A DNA stretch of 64,000 bases from Bradyrhizobium cosmicum. Lineage in GTDB: Bacteria > Pseudomonadota > Alphaproteobacteria > Rhizobiales > Xanthobacteraceae. The translations under genes were made by a program, and so were the position numbers. The notes beneath the pieces are model-generated. The model saw only the letters and a program-made list of their open reading frames with translations. It was not told where the DNA came from and searched no databases. Shown piece by piece: positions 26,681-36,948 of the stretch (position 1 is the first letter of the stretch; each line of letters starts with the position of its first letter). The stretch is from positions 5,704,001 to 5,768,000 of the forward strand of contig NZ_CP041656.2 of the NCBI RefSeq assembly GCF_007290395.2, in the 5' to 3' direction.

Positions 26681-27313
26681 TTGAGTTACGCGGTCAAGGA
26701 AATCTTCCTGACCCTGCAAGGCGAAGGCGCCCATGCCGGGCGCGCGTCGGTGTTCTGCCGTTTCGCCGGCTGCAATCTCTGGAGCGGGCGCGAGGCCGAC
26801 CGCCTAGCGGCGACCTGCAAGTTCTGCGACACGGATTTCGTCGGCACCGACGGCACGCTCGGCGACCGCTATGCTTCCGCCGCGGAGCTTGCCGACACCA
26901 TCGCCGCGCAATGGACCGCCAAGGGCGACAACCGCTACGTGGTGCTGACCGGCGGCGAGCCGCTGCTGCAGGTCGACGCCGCCCTGGTCGACGCGCTCCA
27001 TGCGCGTGGCTTCGAGATCGGCGTCGAGACCAATGGCACCATCGCGCCGCCGGAGGGGCTCGACTGGATCTGCGTCAGCCCCAAGGGCGGCAGCGAGCTC
27101 GTGCTGCGCCACGGTCACGAGCTGAAGCTGGTGTATCCGCAGACGCTCGCCGCGCCCGAGGCCTTCGAAGGCCTCGCCTTCGAGCGCTTCTCGCTGCAAC
27201 CGATGGATGGCCCCGAGGCCGCCCAGAACACCGCACTTGCGATCGACTATTGCCTGCGCCATCCGCAATGGCGGCTCAGCGTGCAGACGCATAAATCGCT
27301 CGGCATCAGATAG
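26681..27313 (+). CDS. queE: 7-carboxy-7-deazaguanine synthase
   Basis: 210 residues, TTG start at 26681 with GAGGAG upstream. Radical SAM enzyme with the QueE-specific C-x14-C-x2-C cluster motif, from CNLWSGREAD to TCKFCD. VVLTGGEPLLQ and FEIGVETNGT bind SAM and substrate. It converts 6-carboxytetrahydropterin to 7-carboxy-7-deazaguanine in the queuosine pathway. The QueD homologue is next, 17 bp away. A complete pathway would also need queC and queF, which are not in this window. Confidence 0.95.
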   Translation: MSYAVKEIFLTLQGEGAHAGRASVFCRFAGCNLWSGREADRLAATCKFCDTDFVGTDGTLGDRYASAAELADTIAAQWTAKGDNRYVVLTGGEPLLQVDAALVDALHARGFEIGVETNGTIAPPEGLDWICVSPKGGSELVLRHGHELKLVYPQTLAAPEAFEGLAFERFSLQPMDGPEAAQNTALAIDYCLRHPQWRLSVQTHKSLGIR

Positions 27314-27330
27314 GATTGGTTTTCGAACAG

Positions 27331-27696
27331 ATGTGGGAATTGACGAAATCGTTCCGCTTCGAGGCGGCGCATTCATTGTCGGGCACGACGTTCGGTGCGG
27401 CCAGCGAAGAGATCCACGGCCACTCCTTCCGCGCCGAAGTGACCTTGCGCGGCACGCCGGACCCTGCGACCGGCATGGTGGTCGATCTCGGCCTCGTCCA
27501 GCGCGCGATCGAGGACGTGCGGCTGTCGCTCGACCACAAGTTCCTCAACAAGATCGAAGCGCTCGGCAAGCCGACGCTGGAAAACCTGTCGCGCTTCGTC
27601 TGGGAGCGGCTGCAACATATCGGCAAGCTGACCCGCGTCAGCATCCACCGCGACAGTTGCAACGAGAGCTGCACCTATTACGGTCCGCAGGGCTAA
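27331..27696 (+). CDS. queD: QueD/PTPS-family protein lacking the catalytic Cys
   Basis: 121 residues, PTPS/QueD fold. Zinc ligands are His14 in FRFEAAHSL and His29/His31 in IHGHSF. Where QueD has the catalytic Cys (C-x3-HGH) this protein has Ser25, followed by Glu26 in an E-x2-HGH arrangement. LDHKFLN holds another conserved His. The context, directly after queE, argues for 6-carboxytetrahydropterin synthase; the motif resembles PTPS-III proteins that replace dihydroneopterin aldolase in folate synthesis. The ATG at 27331 is preferred; TTG at 27316 is possible. Confidence 0.85.
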   Translation: MWELTKSFRFEAAHSLSGTTFGAASEEIHGHSFRAEVTLRGTPDPATGMVVDLGLVQRAIEDVRLSLDHKFLNKIEALGKPTLENLSRFVWERLQHIGKLTRVSIHRDSCNESCTYYGPQG

Positions 27697-27700
27697 CCGC

Positions 27701-28600
27701 ATGGCATCGACGATGGACCCGAGCTTGATCGACGACCGCAAGACGCGCGCCCGCGCCTGGTTCGAATCCCTGCGCGACGACATCTGCGCCAGCTTCGAGC
27801 GGCTGGAGGACGACGCGCCGCACAGCCTCTATGCCGGCGAGGCCGGCCGCTTCAAACGCACGCCGTGGCAACGCACCGATCACAGCGGCGCGGCCGGCGG
27901 CGGCGGCGTGATGTCGATGATGTCGGGCCGCCTGTTCGAGAAGGTCGGCGTGCACTGCTCGACCGTGCACGGCGAGTTCGCGCCCGAGTTTCGCGCCCAG
28001 ATTCCGGGCGCCGCCGACGATCCGCGCTTCTGGGCCTCCGGCATCTCGCTGATCGCCCACATGCGCAATCCGCACGTACCGGCCGTGCACATGAACACGC
28101 GCTTCGTCGTCACCACCAAGGCCTGGTTCGGTGGCGGCGCCGACCTGACGCCGGTGCTGGACCGCCGGCGCACGCAGGACGATACCGACACGCTCGCCTT
28201 CCACGCCGCGATGAAAGCGGCCTGCGACCAGCCGAACGGCGTTGCCGACTACGACAAGTACAAGAAGTGGTGCGACGAATATTTCTATCTGCCGCACCGG
28301 AAAGAGGCGCGCGGCATCGGCGGGATCTTCTACGACTGGCACGACAGCGGCGACTGGGACGCCGACCTCGCTTTCACCCAGGATGTCGGCCGCGCCTTCC
28401 TCAATGTCTACCCCGACATCGTCAGGCGCAATTTCGCGAGCGCCTGGACTGCCGACGATCGCGAGGAGCAATTGATCCGCCGCGGACGCTATGTCGAATT
28501 CAACCTGCTCTACGACCGCGGCACCATCTTCGGGCTTAAGACCGGCGGCAATGTGGACTCGATCCTGTCGTCGCTGCCGCCGGAGGTGAAATGGCCATGA
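27701..28600 (+). CDS. hemF: Oxygen-dependent coproporphyrinogen III oxidase
   Basis: 299 residues, the family length. [35 protein letters not shown] and [10 protein letters not shown] are HemF signatures; the C-terminal [20 protein letters not shown] is the most conserved block. It decarboxylates coproporphyrinogen III to protoporphyrinogen IX using O2, a heme-synthesis step. It starts 4 bp after queD and overlaps the next gene by 10 nt, so it is expressed with both. An oxygen-independent HemN is usual in these bacteria but not here. Confidence 0.96.
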   Translation: MASTMDPSLIDDRKTRARAWFESLRDDICASFERLEDDAPHSLYAGEAGRFKRTPWQRTDHSGAAGGGGVMSMMSGRLFEKVGVHCSTVHGEFAPEFRAQIPGAADDPRFWASGISLIAHMRNPHVPAVHMNTRFVVTTKAWFGGGADLTPVLDRRRTQDDTDTLAFHAAMKAACDQPNGVADYDKYKKWCDEYFYLPHRKEARGIGGIFYDWHDSGDWDADLAFTQDVGRAFLNVYPDIVRRNFASAWTADDREEQLIRRGRYVEFNLLYDRGTIFGLKTGGNVDSILSSLPPEVKWP

Positions 28601-29331
28601 GCGCAATCAAGCCATTGCCCCGCGCGATGCTGATCGACATGGACGACACCATCCTGTCGGCCTATGGCCGGCCCGAGATCGCCTGGAACACGATCGCGCA
28701 GGAGTTTGCCGAAGAGCTCGCGCCGCTGCCGCCGCAACAGGTCGCATCCACCGTGCTGGCGTTCGCAAAGAACTTCTGGGCCAATGCGGACGCCTCCTGG
28801 CGGCTCAAGCTCGCCGAAGCCCGGCACCTCACGGTCAAGGGCGGCTTTGCCGCGCTTGCCGCCGCCGGCCATCGCGCCCTGCCCGACGATCTTGCCATCC
28901 GCCTCGCCGATCGCTTCACCACCTATCGCGAGGAGGAGATGTTCGTCTTCCCCGGCGCGCACGAGGCGATCGACCGATTGAAGGCGCTCGGCATCAAGCT
29001 TGCGCTCGTCACCAACGGCGCCGCCGATACTCAGCGCGCCAAGGTCGAGCGCTTCGAGCTCGCGCACCGCTTCCACCACATCCAGATCGAGGGCGAGCAC
29101 GGCTTCGGCAAGCCCGAGGAGCGCGCCTATCTGCACGCGATGGACGCGCTCGGCGTCACCGCCGAGGACACCTGGATGATCGGCGACAATCTGGAATGGG
29201 AAGTCGTGACGCCGCAGCGCCTCGGCATCTATTCGATCTGGATCGACGTGCATGGCGACGGCCTGCCCGAGGGCTCGACGGTCAAACCCGACCGCATCAT
29301 ACGCTCGCTGACCGAGCTGGTGCCGGGCTAG
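28591..29331 (+). CDS. HAD-superfamily hydrolase
   Basis: 246 residues. Motif I is LIDMDDTIL (about 14-22), with the nucleophile and acid Asp residues; motif II is LVTNGAAD, and motifs III/IV are in FGKPEERAY and [11 protein letters not shown]. The long helical cap lies between I and II, as in subfamily I. The substrate is a phosphate ester not identifiable here. It overlaps the hemF end. ATG 28591 has GGAGG close by; ATG 28597 in an ATGA overlap is also possible. Confidence 0.88.
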   Translation: MAMSAIKPLPRAMLIDMDDTILSAYGRPEIAWNTIAQEFAEELAPLPPQQVASTVLAFAKNFWANADASWRLKLAEARHLTVKGGFAALAAAGHRALPDDLAIRLADRFTTYREEEMFVFPGAHEAIDRLKALGIKLALVTNGAADTQRAKVERFELAHRFHHIQIEGEHGFGKPEERAYLHAMDALGVTAEDTWMIGDNLEWEVVTPQRLGIYSIWIDVHGDGLPEGSTVKPDRIIRSLTELVPG

Positions 29332-29682
29332 ATCGCGAAAACAACCCCATGCACAGTAGCCGGCTGCTGCAATTTCAACAGCTTGCCACGAACGCAGGCG
29401 CGATTGCTGATTTTACGAAATCATTTGACGCGTCGGGCAAAACAGGTGCATATTGCCATCATCGCGGCGCATGGGACGGATAAGCCCCTGCGCAACCCAT
29501 CGCGCAGGCGCCATCGCCTCCGCCATGGTCCCGCTCCCGGCATGAAGCTCTTTCATTGGTGTTTCAACAGCCTGACAGCGGATGCGCGCTGCCGCATCAC
29601 ATCCACTGATCCCGCAGTTCGTGATCGGCATGTCATGCCGGCCTGCTAGCGTCTCTCGTCAATCAACCCGAAAGGACCATCC
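29332..29682. other. Intergenic region with a recurrent Bradyrhizobium-type sequence
   Basis: No gene is supported in these 351 bp. An AT-rich stretch around 29407-29460 has a TTGACG (about 29426) and CATATT roughly 18 bp later, a weak promoter candidate. Text around it (CGTCGGGCAAAACA) resembles intergenic sequence I associate with Bradyrhizobium. The promoter could serve the YodC-like gene more than 200 bp downstream; this is weakly supported. Confidence 0.35.
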
Positions 29683-29892
29683 ATGGAACTAAAAGCCGGC
29701 GATATCGTCATGCTGAAATCCGGCGGCCAGCCGCTCACCGTCGCCGAAGTGAAGGGCGACGACGCGGTCTGTATCTGGATGGGCGTCGAAGGCGATCTGT
29801 TTCGCGAGACACTGCCGCTCGCCGTGCTCGAGCAACTCGAAGAGTTGGACGAGGACGACGAGGATGAAGAAGACGACGAAGACGAGGAATAG
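29683..29892 (+). CDS. YodC-like small protein (DUF2158)
   Basis: 69 residues. The N-terminal 45 residues match the DUF2158/YodC fold (GDIVMLKSGGQPLTVAEV, then CIWMGVEGDLFRETLPLAVLE). The last 18 residues are nearly all Asp and Glu, an acidic disordered tail. AAAGGA lies before the ATG. The function of the family is unknown; the beta-rich core could bind nucleic acid or a partner, which is inference. Confidence 0.82.
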   Translation: MELKAGDIVMLKSGGQPLTVAEVKGDDAVCIWMGVEGDLFRETLPLAVLEQLEELDEDDEDEEDDEDEE

Positions 29893-29955
29893 GCGCGGCC
29901 AGGACCTCATCCTGGAAGCGCGGGAACCAAAACAAGAGGCGTCGATTAGGATGTC

Positions 29956-30603
29956 ATGATCCTCCGCACGCCTCAATTCGCCGTTCGGGCCGGAAGCCTT
30001 GCGATGATCGCGCTTGTCGCGGCGCTAGCTGGCTCTCGCCCGGGCGGTGCGGACCCGTCATCTGCTTCCACGACACTGCGGAACGCCGCTGAGTTTTCGT
30101 CGATTTCAAATCAAGCCGATCGCTCGCGCGCGCTGTTCGAAGAAATCGGCAAGGTGCTCACCAATCCGCGTTGCATGAATTGCCACCCGGCCGGCGATCA
30201 TCCGTTGCAGGGCGACGATAGCCACGAGCATGTACCGCCCATATGGCGTGGCGAGACGGGGCATTTGGAGGTCAGTTGCTCCGGCTGCCATAGCGGAAAG
30301 AACTTCCCGCTTCACGAAGCAGCCACCTATCGAAGCATTCCCGGTCATCCGCGATGGGGCTTCGCGCCGCTGTCCATGGCGTGGGAAGGCAAGTCGTTGG
30401 GCGACATTTGCCGCCAGTTGAAGGACGTCCAGCGCAATGGCGGTCGTGACCTCGCCGCGCTGCAGGAACACATCGCCAAGGACGATCTCGTCGCGTGGGG
30501 CTGGAATCCGGGCGAAGGCCGCAAGCCGGCTCCGGGCAGCCAGAAGGCGGCGGGCGAACTGGTGCAGGCCTGGATCGATAGCGGCGCCGAGTGCCCCCGC
30601 TGA
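29956..30603 (+). CDS. Diheme c-type cytochrome, exported
   Basis: 215 residues with an N-terminal signal (AMIALVAALAGSRPGGA). Two heme c sites, CMNCH near 73 and CSGCH near 109, are separated by PAGDHPLQGDDSHEH. The C-terminal half (SIPGHPRWG, WEGKSLGDICRQLKD, DLVAWGWNPG) matches a family often annotated in rhizobia as an isoquinoline 1-oxidoreductase-associated cytochrome. No such dehydrogenase is next to it here; the next genes are for glucans. Electron partner unknown. AGGA precedes the ATG. Confidence 0.85.
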   Translation: MILRTPQFAVRAGSLAMIALVAALAGSRPGGADPSSASTTLRNAAEFSSISNQADRSRALFEEIGKVLTNPRCMNCHPAGDHPLQGDDSHEHVPPIWRGETGHLEVSCSGCHSGKNFPLHEAATYRSIPGHPRWGFAPLSMAWEGKSLGDICRQLKDVQRNGGRDLAALQEHIAKDDLVAWGWNPGEGRKPAPGSQKAAGELVQAWIDSGAECPR

Positions 30604-30744
30604 CGCCGGCAGATATCCGGACGTCGCGCCGACCATAACGGCGCACAGCGGCGGACCTCGCTGGATGTCGACGGCCGGGCCGCGCGATGGAACTCCCGCG
30701 AACATCAGTCGTTTCCATCCGTTCCAAAACTGGGAGACGCGTGC

Positions 30745-32256
30745 GTGAACCGCCGAGACCTTCTTCGCGCATCGGCTGCAGTGTCAGCCGCAGCTCTACT
30801 GCCGCGGGCTGCGGACGCCCAAGCCGCCGATGCAACGCCCTTCAGCCCAGCCACCGTGCGGGAGCTGGCGCGCGCGCTTGCGACCAAGCCGTTCGTGGCT
30901 CCGGACGAGAAGCTTCCGGATGCATTGAAGAATCTCGACTACGACCAATACCGGTCCATTCGGTTCGCCCCCGAAAAGGCGCTGTGGCGTGACGAGAAAT
31001 TGCCGTTCGAGGTGCAGTTCTTCCACCGCGGCTTCTTCTACAAGAACAGGGTCGACATCTTCCAGGTGGCAAACCGGAGCGTCACACCGGTCTCGTATCG
31101 GCGCGCTGACTTTTCGTTTGGCGAAGGGCTCGGGCAATGGCCGGATGCGGACCTCGGGTTCGCCGGCTTCCGTATCCATACCCCGATCAACAAACCCGAT
31201 TATTACGACGAACTTTGCGTATTCCTTGGTGCGAGCTACTTCCGGGCCGTTGCGAAAGGACAGACCTATGGCCTGTCCGCGCGGGGGCTCGCGATCGATA
31301 CCGGTGAAAGCAAAGGCGAAGAGTTTCCGGTGTTCAAGGCATTCTGGCTGGAGAAGCCGGCGCAGAATGCCTCCTCGATGGTGGTTCACGCACTGCTCGA
31401 CAGCAAGAGCGCGGCAGCAAGCTACCGTTTCACCATTCGACCCGGCCAGACCACGGTCTTCGACGTCGAGATGGCGCTCTATCCGCGGGTCGATGTCGCA
31501 CATGCCGGGCTTGCGCCGATGACCAGCATGTTCTTCTTCGGTCCGAACGACCGAAAGGACTTCGACGATTTTCGTCCCTCGGTTCACGACTCGGACGGAC
31601 TTTCGATCTTCAACGGCAGAGGCGAGCAGCTCTGGCGACCGCTCAACAATCCGCACGATCTGCAGGTCAGCAGCTTTGGTGATGTCAATCCGGGCGGCTT
31701 CGGCCTCATGCAGCGGGAAAGAAACTATCTCGCTTATCAGGATCTGGAATCCAGTTTCGAAACACGCCCAAGCCTCTGGTTCGAGCCGATCGGCGATTGG
31801 GGCGAAGGCGCGGTGAAACTGTTCGAGATACCGACCAAGGAGGAGGTCCACGACAATATCGCGGCGCTTTGGCAGCCGAAGCAGCCCCTGACGGCGAAGA
31901 GCGAGCACATCTTCACCTATCGCCTGCACTGGGGGCCGGACGCGCCGAAGGCCGACGCGCTCGCGCGATTCACGCGAACGGGAATCGGCAGCCGCGGAGA
32001 TGACAGCAAGCTGTTCGTTCTGGAACTGATGGGCGACCGCCTCAAAGGTATCGATCCCAAGGCCATCAAAGGGATGGTGACCGCTGAGAAAGCTGACATC
32101 AGCAACATCGTCACGCAACCCAATCCCGTGACCGGCGGATGGCGTCTCAGCTTCCAATGCGCGGTCAAGGGGCAGGCCTCGATCGAGCTGCGCGCGTTCC
32201 TTGCGCAGAACGATGCGCCGGTCTCCGAGGTATGGATCTATCGATGGACGCCCTGA
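30745..32256 (+). CDS. opgG: Periplasmic glucan biosynthesis protein OpgG/OpgD
   Basis: 503 residues, GTG start at 30745 with GGGAG upstream. The N-terminus NRRDLLRASAAVSAAALLP resembles a twin-arginine signal, which is a feature of OpgD rather than OpgG. The MdoG domain fills the rest (FEVQFFHRGFFYKNRV, FGEGLGQWPDADLGFAGFRI, FRPSVHDSDGLSIFNGRGE). The protein shapes the backbone or branches of osmoregulated periplasmic glucans. The glucosyltransferase gene overlaps its end, making a two-gene operon. Confidence 0.93.
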   Translation: MNRRDLLRASAAVSAAALLPRAADAQAADATPFSPATVRELARALATKPFVAPDEKLPDALKNLDYDQYRSIRFAPEKALWRDEKLPFEVQFFHRGFFYKNRVDIFQVANRSVTPVSYRRADFSFGEGLGQWPDADLGFAGFRIHTPINKPDYYDELCVFLGASYFRAVAKGQTYGLSARGLAIDTGESKGEEFPVFKAFWLEKPAQNASSMVVHALLDSKSAAASYRFTIRPGQTTVFDVEMALYPRVDVAHAGLAPMTSMFFFGPNDRKDFDDFRPSVHDSDGLSIFNGRGEQLWRPLNNPHDLQVSSFGDVNPGGFGLMQRERNYLAYQDLESSFETRPSLWFEPIGDWGEGAVKLFEIPTKEEVHDNIAALWQPKQPLTAKSEHIFTYRLHWGPDAPKADALARFTRTGIGSRGDDSKLFVLELMGDRLKGIDPKAIKGMVTAEKADISNIVTQPNPVTGGWRLSFQCAVKGQASIELRAFLAQNDAPVSEVWIYRWTP

Positions 32257-34403
32257 AGCAGTCGCAGGCGCCGCTTCCAGGCACCCCCGCCCGCCCGTTT
32301 CTGCCGCAGGAAAGCCCGCTGTCGATGCTGCCGTGCCGGTTGGACCGCGCGGCCGACGTCAGGCAATCGCACACGCTGACAAGCGCCAGCCTGACGGTTC
32401 GCCGTCTCTTCATCTTTGTCGGTACGGGCTTGCTGACGCTTGCAGGCGGCTACGGCATGTACGACGTCGTGAAGGTCGGCGGCGTGACCTTTCTCGAGGC
32501 GCTGCTGCTCGGTCTGTTCCTCGTGCTGCTCGCTTGGGTCGCGTTTTCGTTCATGTCCGCCCTTGCCGGATTCTTCGTGCTCCTGACGCGCGGACAGGTC
32601 AGCCTGCCGATCGACACGACAGGCCCGCTCCCCTCCATCACCACGCGCACCGCCATGCTGCTGCCGACCTATAACGAGGACCCGCATCATGTGATGGCCC
32701 GGCTGCGCGCAATGTATGAATCCGTCGAAGCCACCGGATATGGCGCACAGTTCGACTGGTTCTTGCTGAGCGATACGACCGACCCGGATATCTGGATCAG
32801 CGAAGAGATGGCCTTCATCGAGCTGCGCCGCGCCTGCGGCGGAGATCGGCTGTACTACCGGCATCGTTCCGACAATACCGCGCGCAAGTCCGGCAACATC
32901 GCCGACTGGGTCACAAGGTTTGGCGCGGCCTATGATCACATGATCGTCCTCGATGCCGACAGCCTCATGGAGGCCGACACGATCGTTCGCATCGTCCACG
33001 CGATGGAACGCCACCCTACTTGCGCGCTGATCCAGACGCAGCCCGTCATCGTCAACGCGCGCACCCTGTTCAGCAGGCTGCAGCAATTTTCGGGGCGCGT
33101 GTACGGCCCCCTCATCACGGCGGGCAATGCCTGGTGGCACGGCGGCGACAGCAACTATTGGGGCCACAACGCCATCATCCGGATACAGGCCTTCGCTGCG
33201 GAGGCCGGCCTGCCTGAACTGCGCGGTCGCAAACCGTTCGGAGGACACATTCTCAGCCATGATTTTGTCGAGGCCGCGTTGATGCGCCGCGCCGGCTGGG
33301 CGATCTACATGGTCCCGGCGGTTCGCGGCAGCTTCGAAGAGGTCCCGCCGTCGCTGCTGGACTTTGCGGGGAGAGACCGCCGCTGGTGCCAGGGAAACCT
33401 GCAGCATCTCGCGGTCCTGCCGGCGCGCGGGCTGCACTGGGTCTCGAGGCTGCATCTGCTCACCGGCATCGGCTCCTACGTGACGGCGCCGCTCTGGCTT
33501 CTGTTCCTGCTGCTCGGTCTGCTCATCTCGCTGCAGGCGCACTTCATCCGGCCCGAATACTTTCCGAAGGGCTTCAGTCTGTTTCCCACCTGGCCGCAGC
33601 AGGACCCGGTGCTTGCGGCCTGGGTCTTTGCCGCGACCATGGGGCTTCTGATCCTGCCGAAGCTGCTGGCTTATCTGGTTCTGGTCAGCAATCGCGACGA
33701 GCGGCGCGGGTTTGCAGGAAGCTTTCGTGCTCTGGCAGGAGTCGTTTGCGAGACGTTCGTGGCGGCTTTGCTTGCTCCCAGCATGATGATCCTCCAGACC
33801 AAGGCCGTCGTGGAAATTCTCGCTGGCCGGGACGCAGGCTGGCAAGTGCAGCGCAGAGGCGATGGACAGCCTGCCCGCGGCGAAGTCTATCGAAAGCTCG
33901 CCGGGCCGACGCTGTGCGGCCTCGCCCTGTCGCTCTGCACCTATGCAGTCTCCTTGCCTCTGCTGCTCTGGATGTCGCCGGTGTTGCTGGGGCTGCTGCT
34001 TTCGATCCCGCTGGGAATCATAACGTCGTCGCGGCTAAGCGCGCCCGGGGTCTTTGCCACGCCGGAAACCAACAGCCCGCCTGCGGTGGTGCTGCGCGCG
34101 AACGAGCTCGCCGCATCGGAGCGCACCGACATGACCGGGGCTCTCCGCCAGCTCGGCCGGGATCCTGAATTGCTGGTCGAGCATCTGGACTCGCTTTCGC
34201 TTGCCAGCCCGCGCAGGTTTGGTCCGATCGACGTGCCTCTGGCGACCGCAACCGCCAAGGTCGAGCAATGCGAAAGCCTGGAGGATGCCGCTGCCTGGCT
34301 CGACAGATCGGAATTGCACGCAGTTCTCGGCCATCCCGGACTGCTCAAACAGGTTCTCGAGTTGCCTCCGGGCGCGCCACAGCGAAACGCCGTGACCTCA
34401 TAG
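32244..34403 (+). CDS. opgH: Glucan glucosyltransferase OpgH
   Basis: 719 residues from ATG 32244 (ATG 32232 is also possible). Two N-terminal membrane helices (about 50-115), a GT-A glycosyltransferase domain with LPTYNEDPHHV, the metal-binding region VLDADSLMEAD, HDFVEAALMR and the RRWCQGN motif, then several C-terminal membrane helices. It polymerises glucose from UDP-glucose into the periplasmic glucan. It overlaps opgG, so the two are coupled. Bradyrhizobia usually make cyclic beta-(1,3)(1,6) glucans by other enzymes, so this would be a second pathway, if correct. Confidence 0.93.
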   Translation: MDALKQSQAPLPGTPARPFLPQESPLSMLPCRLDRAADVRQSHTLTSASLTVRRLFIFVGTGLLTLAGGYGMYDVVKVGGVTFLEALLLGLFLVLLAWVAFSFMSALAGFFVLLTRGQVSLPIDTTGPLPSITTRTAMLLPTYNEDPHHVMARLRAMYESVEATGYGAQFDWFLLSDTTDPDIWISEEMAFIELRRACGGDRLYYRHRSDNTARKSGNIADWVTRFGAAYDHMIVLDADSLMEADTIVRIVHAMERHPTCALIQTQPVIVNARTLFSRLQQFSGRVYGPLITAGNAWWHGGDSNYWGHNAIIRIQAFAAEAGLPELRGRKPFGGHILSHDFVEAALMRRAGWAIYMVPAVRGSFEEVPPSLLDFAGRDRRWCQGNLQHLAVLPARGLHWVSRLHLLTGIGSYVTAPLWLLFLLLGLLISLQAHFIRPEYFPKGFSLFPTWPQQDPVLAAWVFAATMGLLILPKLLAYLVLVSNRDERRGFAGSFRALAGVVCETFVAALLAPSMMILQTKAVVEILAGRDAGWQVQRRGDGQPARGEVYRKLAGPTLCGLALSLCTYAVSLPLLLWMSPVLLGLLLSIPLGIITSSRLSAPGVFATPETNSPPAVVLRANELAASERTDMTGALRQLGRDPELLVEHLDSLSLASPRRFGPIDVPLATATAKVEQCESLEDAAAWLDRSELHAVLGHPGLLKQVLELPPGAPQRNAVTS

Positions 34404-34739
34404 CCGAGTTGAGTCAGCCCGGCCTTCAATGGCGCATCGCATCCTGTCCCTCACGCCGCCGGTATATTCTGAAATGCTTTCCAGCAAATCGCGCATGTTG
34501 AGCAGAAGCTTCTGCCGATCCTGCTCGACGATGGCATCGATGGGCCGGCGGACGCAGGCATTGACGGGATTCTCCGCAATGGCGCCATCCAGGCGAACGA
34601 AGACGTCCGCCAGATCCTGGACCGCCTGTGCAAGTTTCGCGTTGGTTCCGAGCACTTCGATCGTGGCATCCACCAAAGCCTCGTCCTTGGATGCCTGATG
34701 AGAAACGCCGTGAACCAGAAAAGGTATCACTTCGCCCAT
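34398..34739 (-). CDS. Conserved hypothetical protein next to a chemoreceptor
   Basis: 113 residues, mostly helical: VPFL-like N-terminus MGEVIPFLVHGVSHQ, then KLAQAVQDLADVFVRLDG and QDRQKLLLNMRDLLESI. No domain recognised. The ATG at 34739 has GAGG 8 nt upstream. It lies 67 bp downstream of the chemoreceptor gene on the same strand and is probably co-transcribed. It converges with opgH, overlapping by 6 nt. Confidence 0.7.
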   Translation of the reverse strand: MGEVIPFLVHGVSHQASKDEALVDATIEVLGTNAKLAQAVQDLADVFVRLDGAIAENPVNACVRRPIDAIVEQDRQKLLLNMRDLLESISEYTGGVRDRMRCAIEGRADSTRL

Positions 34740-34806
34740 ATTCCAACCTCGTCGAAACAATCTTTCGGCCCGGCTCGATTGCGGCGAGCCGGGCCAAACT
34801 AGAGGG

Positions 34807-36840
34807 TCATGCGGCGCGAACCGTGTTCAGGAATTTGCCGACCTCGAGCTTGAGCCGGTTGCTGTCGCCCGACAGCGACTTCGCGGCGGCAAACACCTGG
34901 GTCGACGCCGATCCAGTTTCGGTGGCCCCCTGCTGAACACTGACGATGTTCGACGACACCTCCTGGGTACCCACGGCGGCCTGCTGCACGTTGCGTGAGA
35001 TTTCCTGGGTTGCGGCGCCCTGCTCTTCGACAGCCGAGGCGATCGTCGCGGAAATCTCCGAGAGCTTTTCGATGGTCCCGCTGATCTCCTTGATGGCGCC
35101 AACGGAGTCCTGCGTGGCGCGCTGGATGCCGTCGATCTGCTGGCCGATCTCGCCGGTCGCCTTGGCGGTCTGCTCTGCGAGAGCTTTGACCTCGGAAGCC
35201 ACGACTGCAAAACCACGCCCTGCCTCGCCGGCTCTCGCGGCCTCGATGGTGGCATTCAGCGCCAGCAGGTTGGTCTGGCCCGCGATGGTGTTGATCAGCT
35301 CGACGACATCCCCGATCCTCGAAGCTGCCCGCGACAATTCCGACACCCGATCGTTCGTTCTGCGCGCCTGTTCGACCGCCTCATTGGCCATCCGCGCCGA
35401 GTCCTGGACCTGACGGCTGATTTCGACCACAGAACTGGTGAGCTCTTCGGTCGCGGATGCAACCGACTGGACGTTGGTCGAAGCTTCTTCCGAGGCCGCA
35501 GCCACCGCCGTCGTCAGTTCCTGGGCACGTTCCGCCGTCGTCGTCAGCGTGGCTGCGGATGCCTCCAGCTCCGTCGACGCAGAGGATACGGTATCGACGA
35601 TTTCGCCGATTGCGCCCTCGAAGTCGTCGGCCATCTTGATCATGTCGGCCTTGCGCCGCTGCGCGGCCGCCTGCTCCTGCCGGGCCTGGGCCTCGGCTTC
35701 CTCGCGCGCCTTCTGCTCGGCATTGCGGCTGATCACCACGACCGTCTTGGCGATGTCGCCGACTTCGTCGCCGCGGCTCGACCCGGGGATCTCGACATTC
35801 AATTCGCCACCAGCCAGCCTCGCCAGAGCGCCGTTCAGCCGCGTCAGCGGCCGGGCGACGCCGACGAAGGTGAAGATCACCGCACCGATCAGGGAGAGGA
35901 TGACGGCAGTTGCAGCAGCAAACGCGATGCGGTTCGCTTGCACGAGTTCCGCGGCCGCCTGCTCTTTCGCGTCCGCAGCCAGTTTCTCGGCGGTATCCAC
36001 CGCGGTTCGCATCAGCTCGACGGCCTGATTGGCGCGGGGAAGCGTCTGGACCTCTGCCAGATCCTTCTTGACGGCCTCCAGTTGGAGAGCCTCAGTCGTT
36101 GCCGCCGCGAAGCCCTTGGCGTCCGCCGACAGGGCATCGACGAAGGCCAACAGCTCCTTCGAGTCGGAAGCAATCTTCGTCGCCTTTCCGAGCGCACCGG
36201 TCAGTCGCACGCCGCGCGCCTCAATCGTCTTCTTCTGGTTCTCTTCGCCGGTCGCGGCAAAACGCCAAGTGGCCGCACGCATTGCGTTGAACATGGAATC
36301 CGCTTCCATGAGCGTCCTCTCGATCTCGAACCGGTTCGCCGCACCAGCCAGCGCGGGCGACGCCATCGCATTGTCCATCGCCTTGGCCCAGTCGGTGCTG
36401 AGACCATTCCGCTTTTGCAGGATGGCGAAGATCTTCGTCTGCGTGCCGGCAAGCTCCGAGGCGGCCTTGTGGTATTGTGCGGCGAGCGAGTCGATATTGA
36501 CCAATCGTTCCTTGTTCTCGGGCCGGACGACGCGTTCGAGCGCAATCCCCAGCTCCTTCCTTGTCCTGGCATACGCTTCGTCGAGTGCCTTTCCGTACTT
36601 CTCCACGTCGGCGGGAGTCGTCGACAAGCGGATGTCGCGGACCGCCAGCTGCATTCTCCGCAGCCCGACATCGGCCCGCAGCGAATGACTGGCAATCGTC
36701 TCCTGGGCGTCGGCGCGCCGGTTCGACCGCGTGATCGACGCTTCGGACAGCATCTGATTGACGAGCATTCCGCCCGCGAGCACGACGCCCAAAATTCCGA
36801 CGGCGCCAAGCTTGTAACCAATGCGGTTGATCTTGATCAT
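34807..36840 (-). CDS. Methyl-accepting chemotaxis protein
   Basis: 677 residues. Membrane helix (about 10-30), a long all-helical periplasmic domain (about 35-295, HBM-like by its helical character), second membrane helix (about 300-322), HAMP (about 322-375) and a cytoplasmic signalling domain with the hairpin tip [20 protein letters not shown]. It controls CheA through CheW. No che genes are near. ATG 36840 is chosen over an upstream start because the signal-like helix begins there. A perfect FNR/FixK-type palindrome lies 109 bp upstream. Confidence 0.95.
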   Translation of the reverse strand: MIKINRIGYKLGAVGILGVVLAGGMLVNQMLSEASITRSNRRADAQETIASHSLRADVGLRRMQLAVRDIRLSTTPADVEKYGKALDEAYARTRKELGIALERVVRPENKERLVNIDSLAAQYHKAASELAGTQTKIFAILQKRNGLSTDWAKAMDNAMASPALAGAANRFEIERTLMEADSMFNAMRAATWRFAATGEENQKKTIEARGVRLTGALGKATKIASDSKELLAFVDALSADAKGFAAATTEALQLEAVKKDLAEVQTLPRANQAVELMRTAVDTAEKLAADAKEQAAAELVQANRIAFAAATAVILSLIGAVIFTFVGVARPLTRLNGALARLAGGELNVEIPGSSRGDEVGDIAKTVVVISRNAEQKAREEAEAQARQEQAAAQRRKADMIKMADDFEGAIGEIVDTVSSASTELEASAATLTTTAERAQELTTAVAAASEEASTNVQSVASATEELTSSVVEISRQVQDSARMANEAVEQARRTNDRVSELSRAASRIGDVVELINTIAGQTNLLALNATIEAARAGEAGRGFAVVASEVKALAEQTAKATGEIGQQIDGIQRATQDSVGAIKEISGTIEKLSEISATIASAVEEQGAATQEISRNVQQAAVGTQEVSSNIVSVQQGATETGSASTQVFAAAKSLSGDSNRLKLEVGKFLNTVRAA

Positions 36841-36948
36841 TGAAATCGATCCTGACGAAAAAGACGGGTGGAGACTTTCCACCTCAACATATGTCCCCTC
36901 GGACCGGTGGCCGTTAACGCAGACGGCCGTGCAACTACGGAGGAAGAA

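Noticed and set aside
27750..27775. GGTTCGAATCC text resembling a tRNA T-loop
   Set aside because: It lies inside hemF and no cloverleaf can be formed around it.
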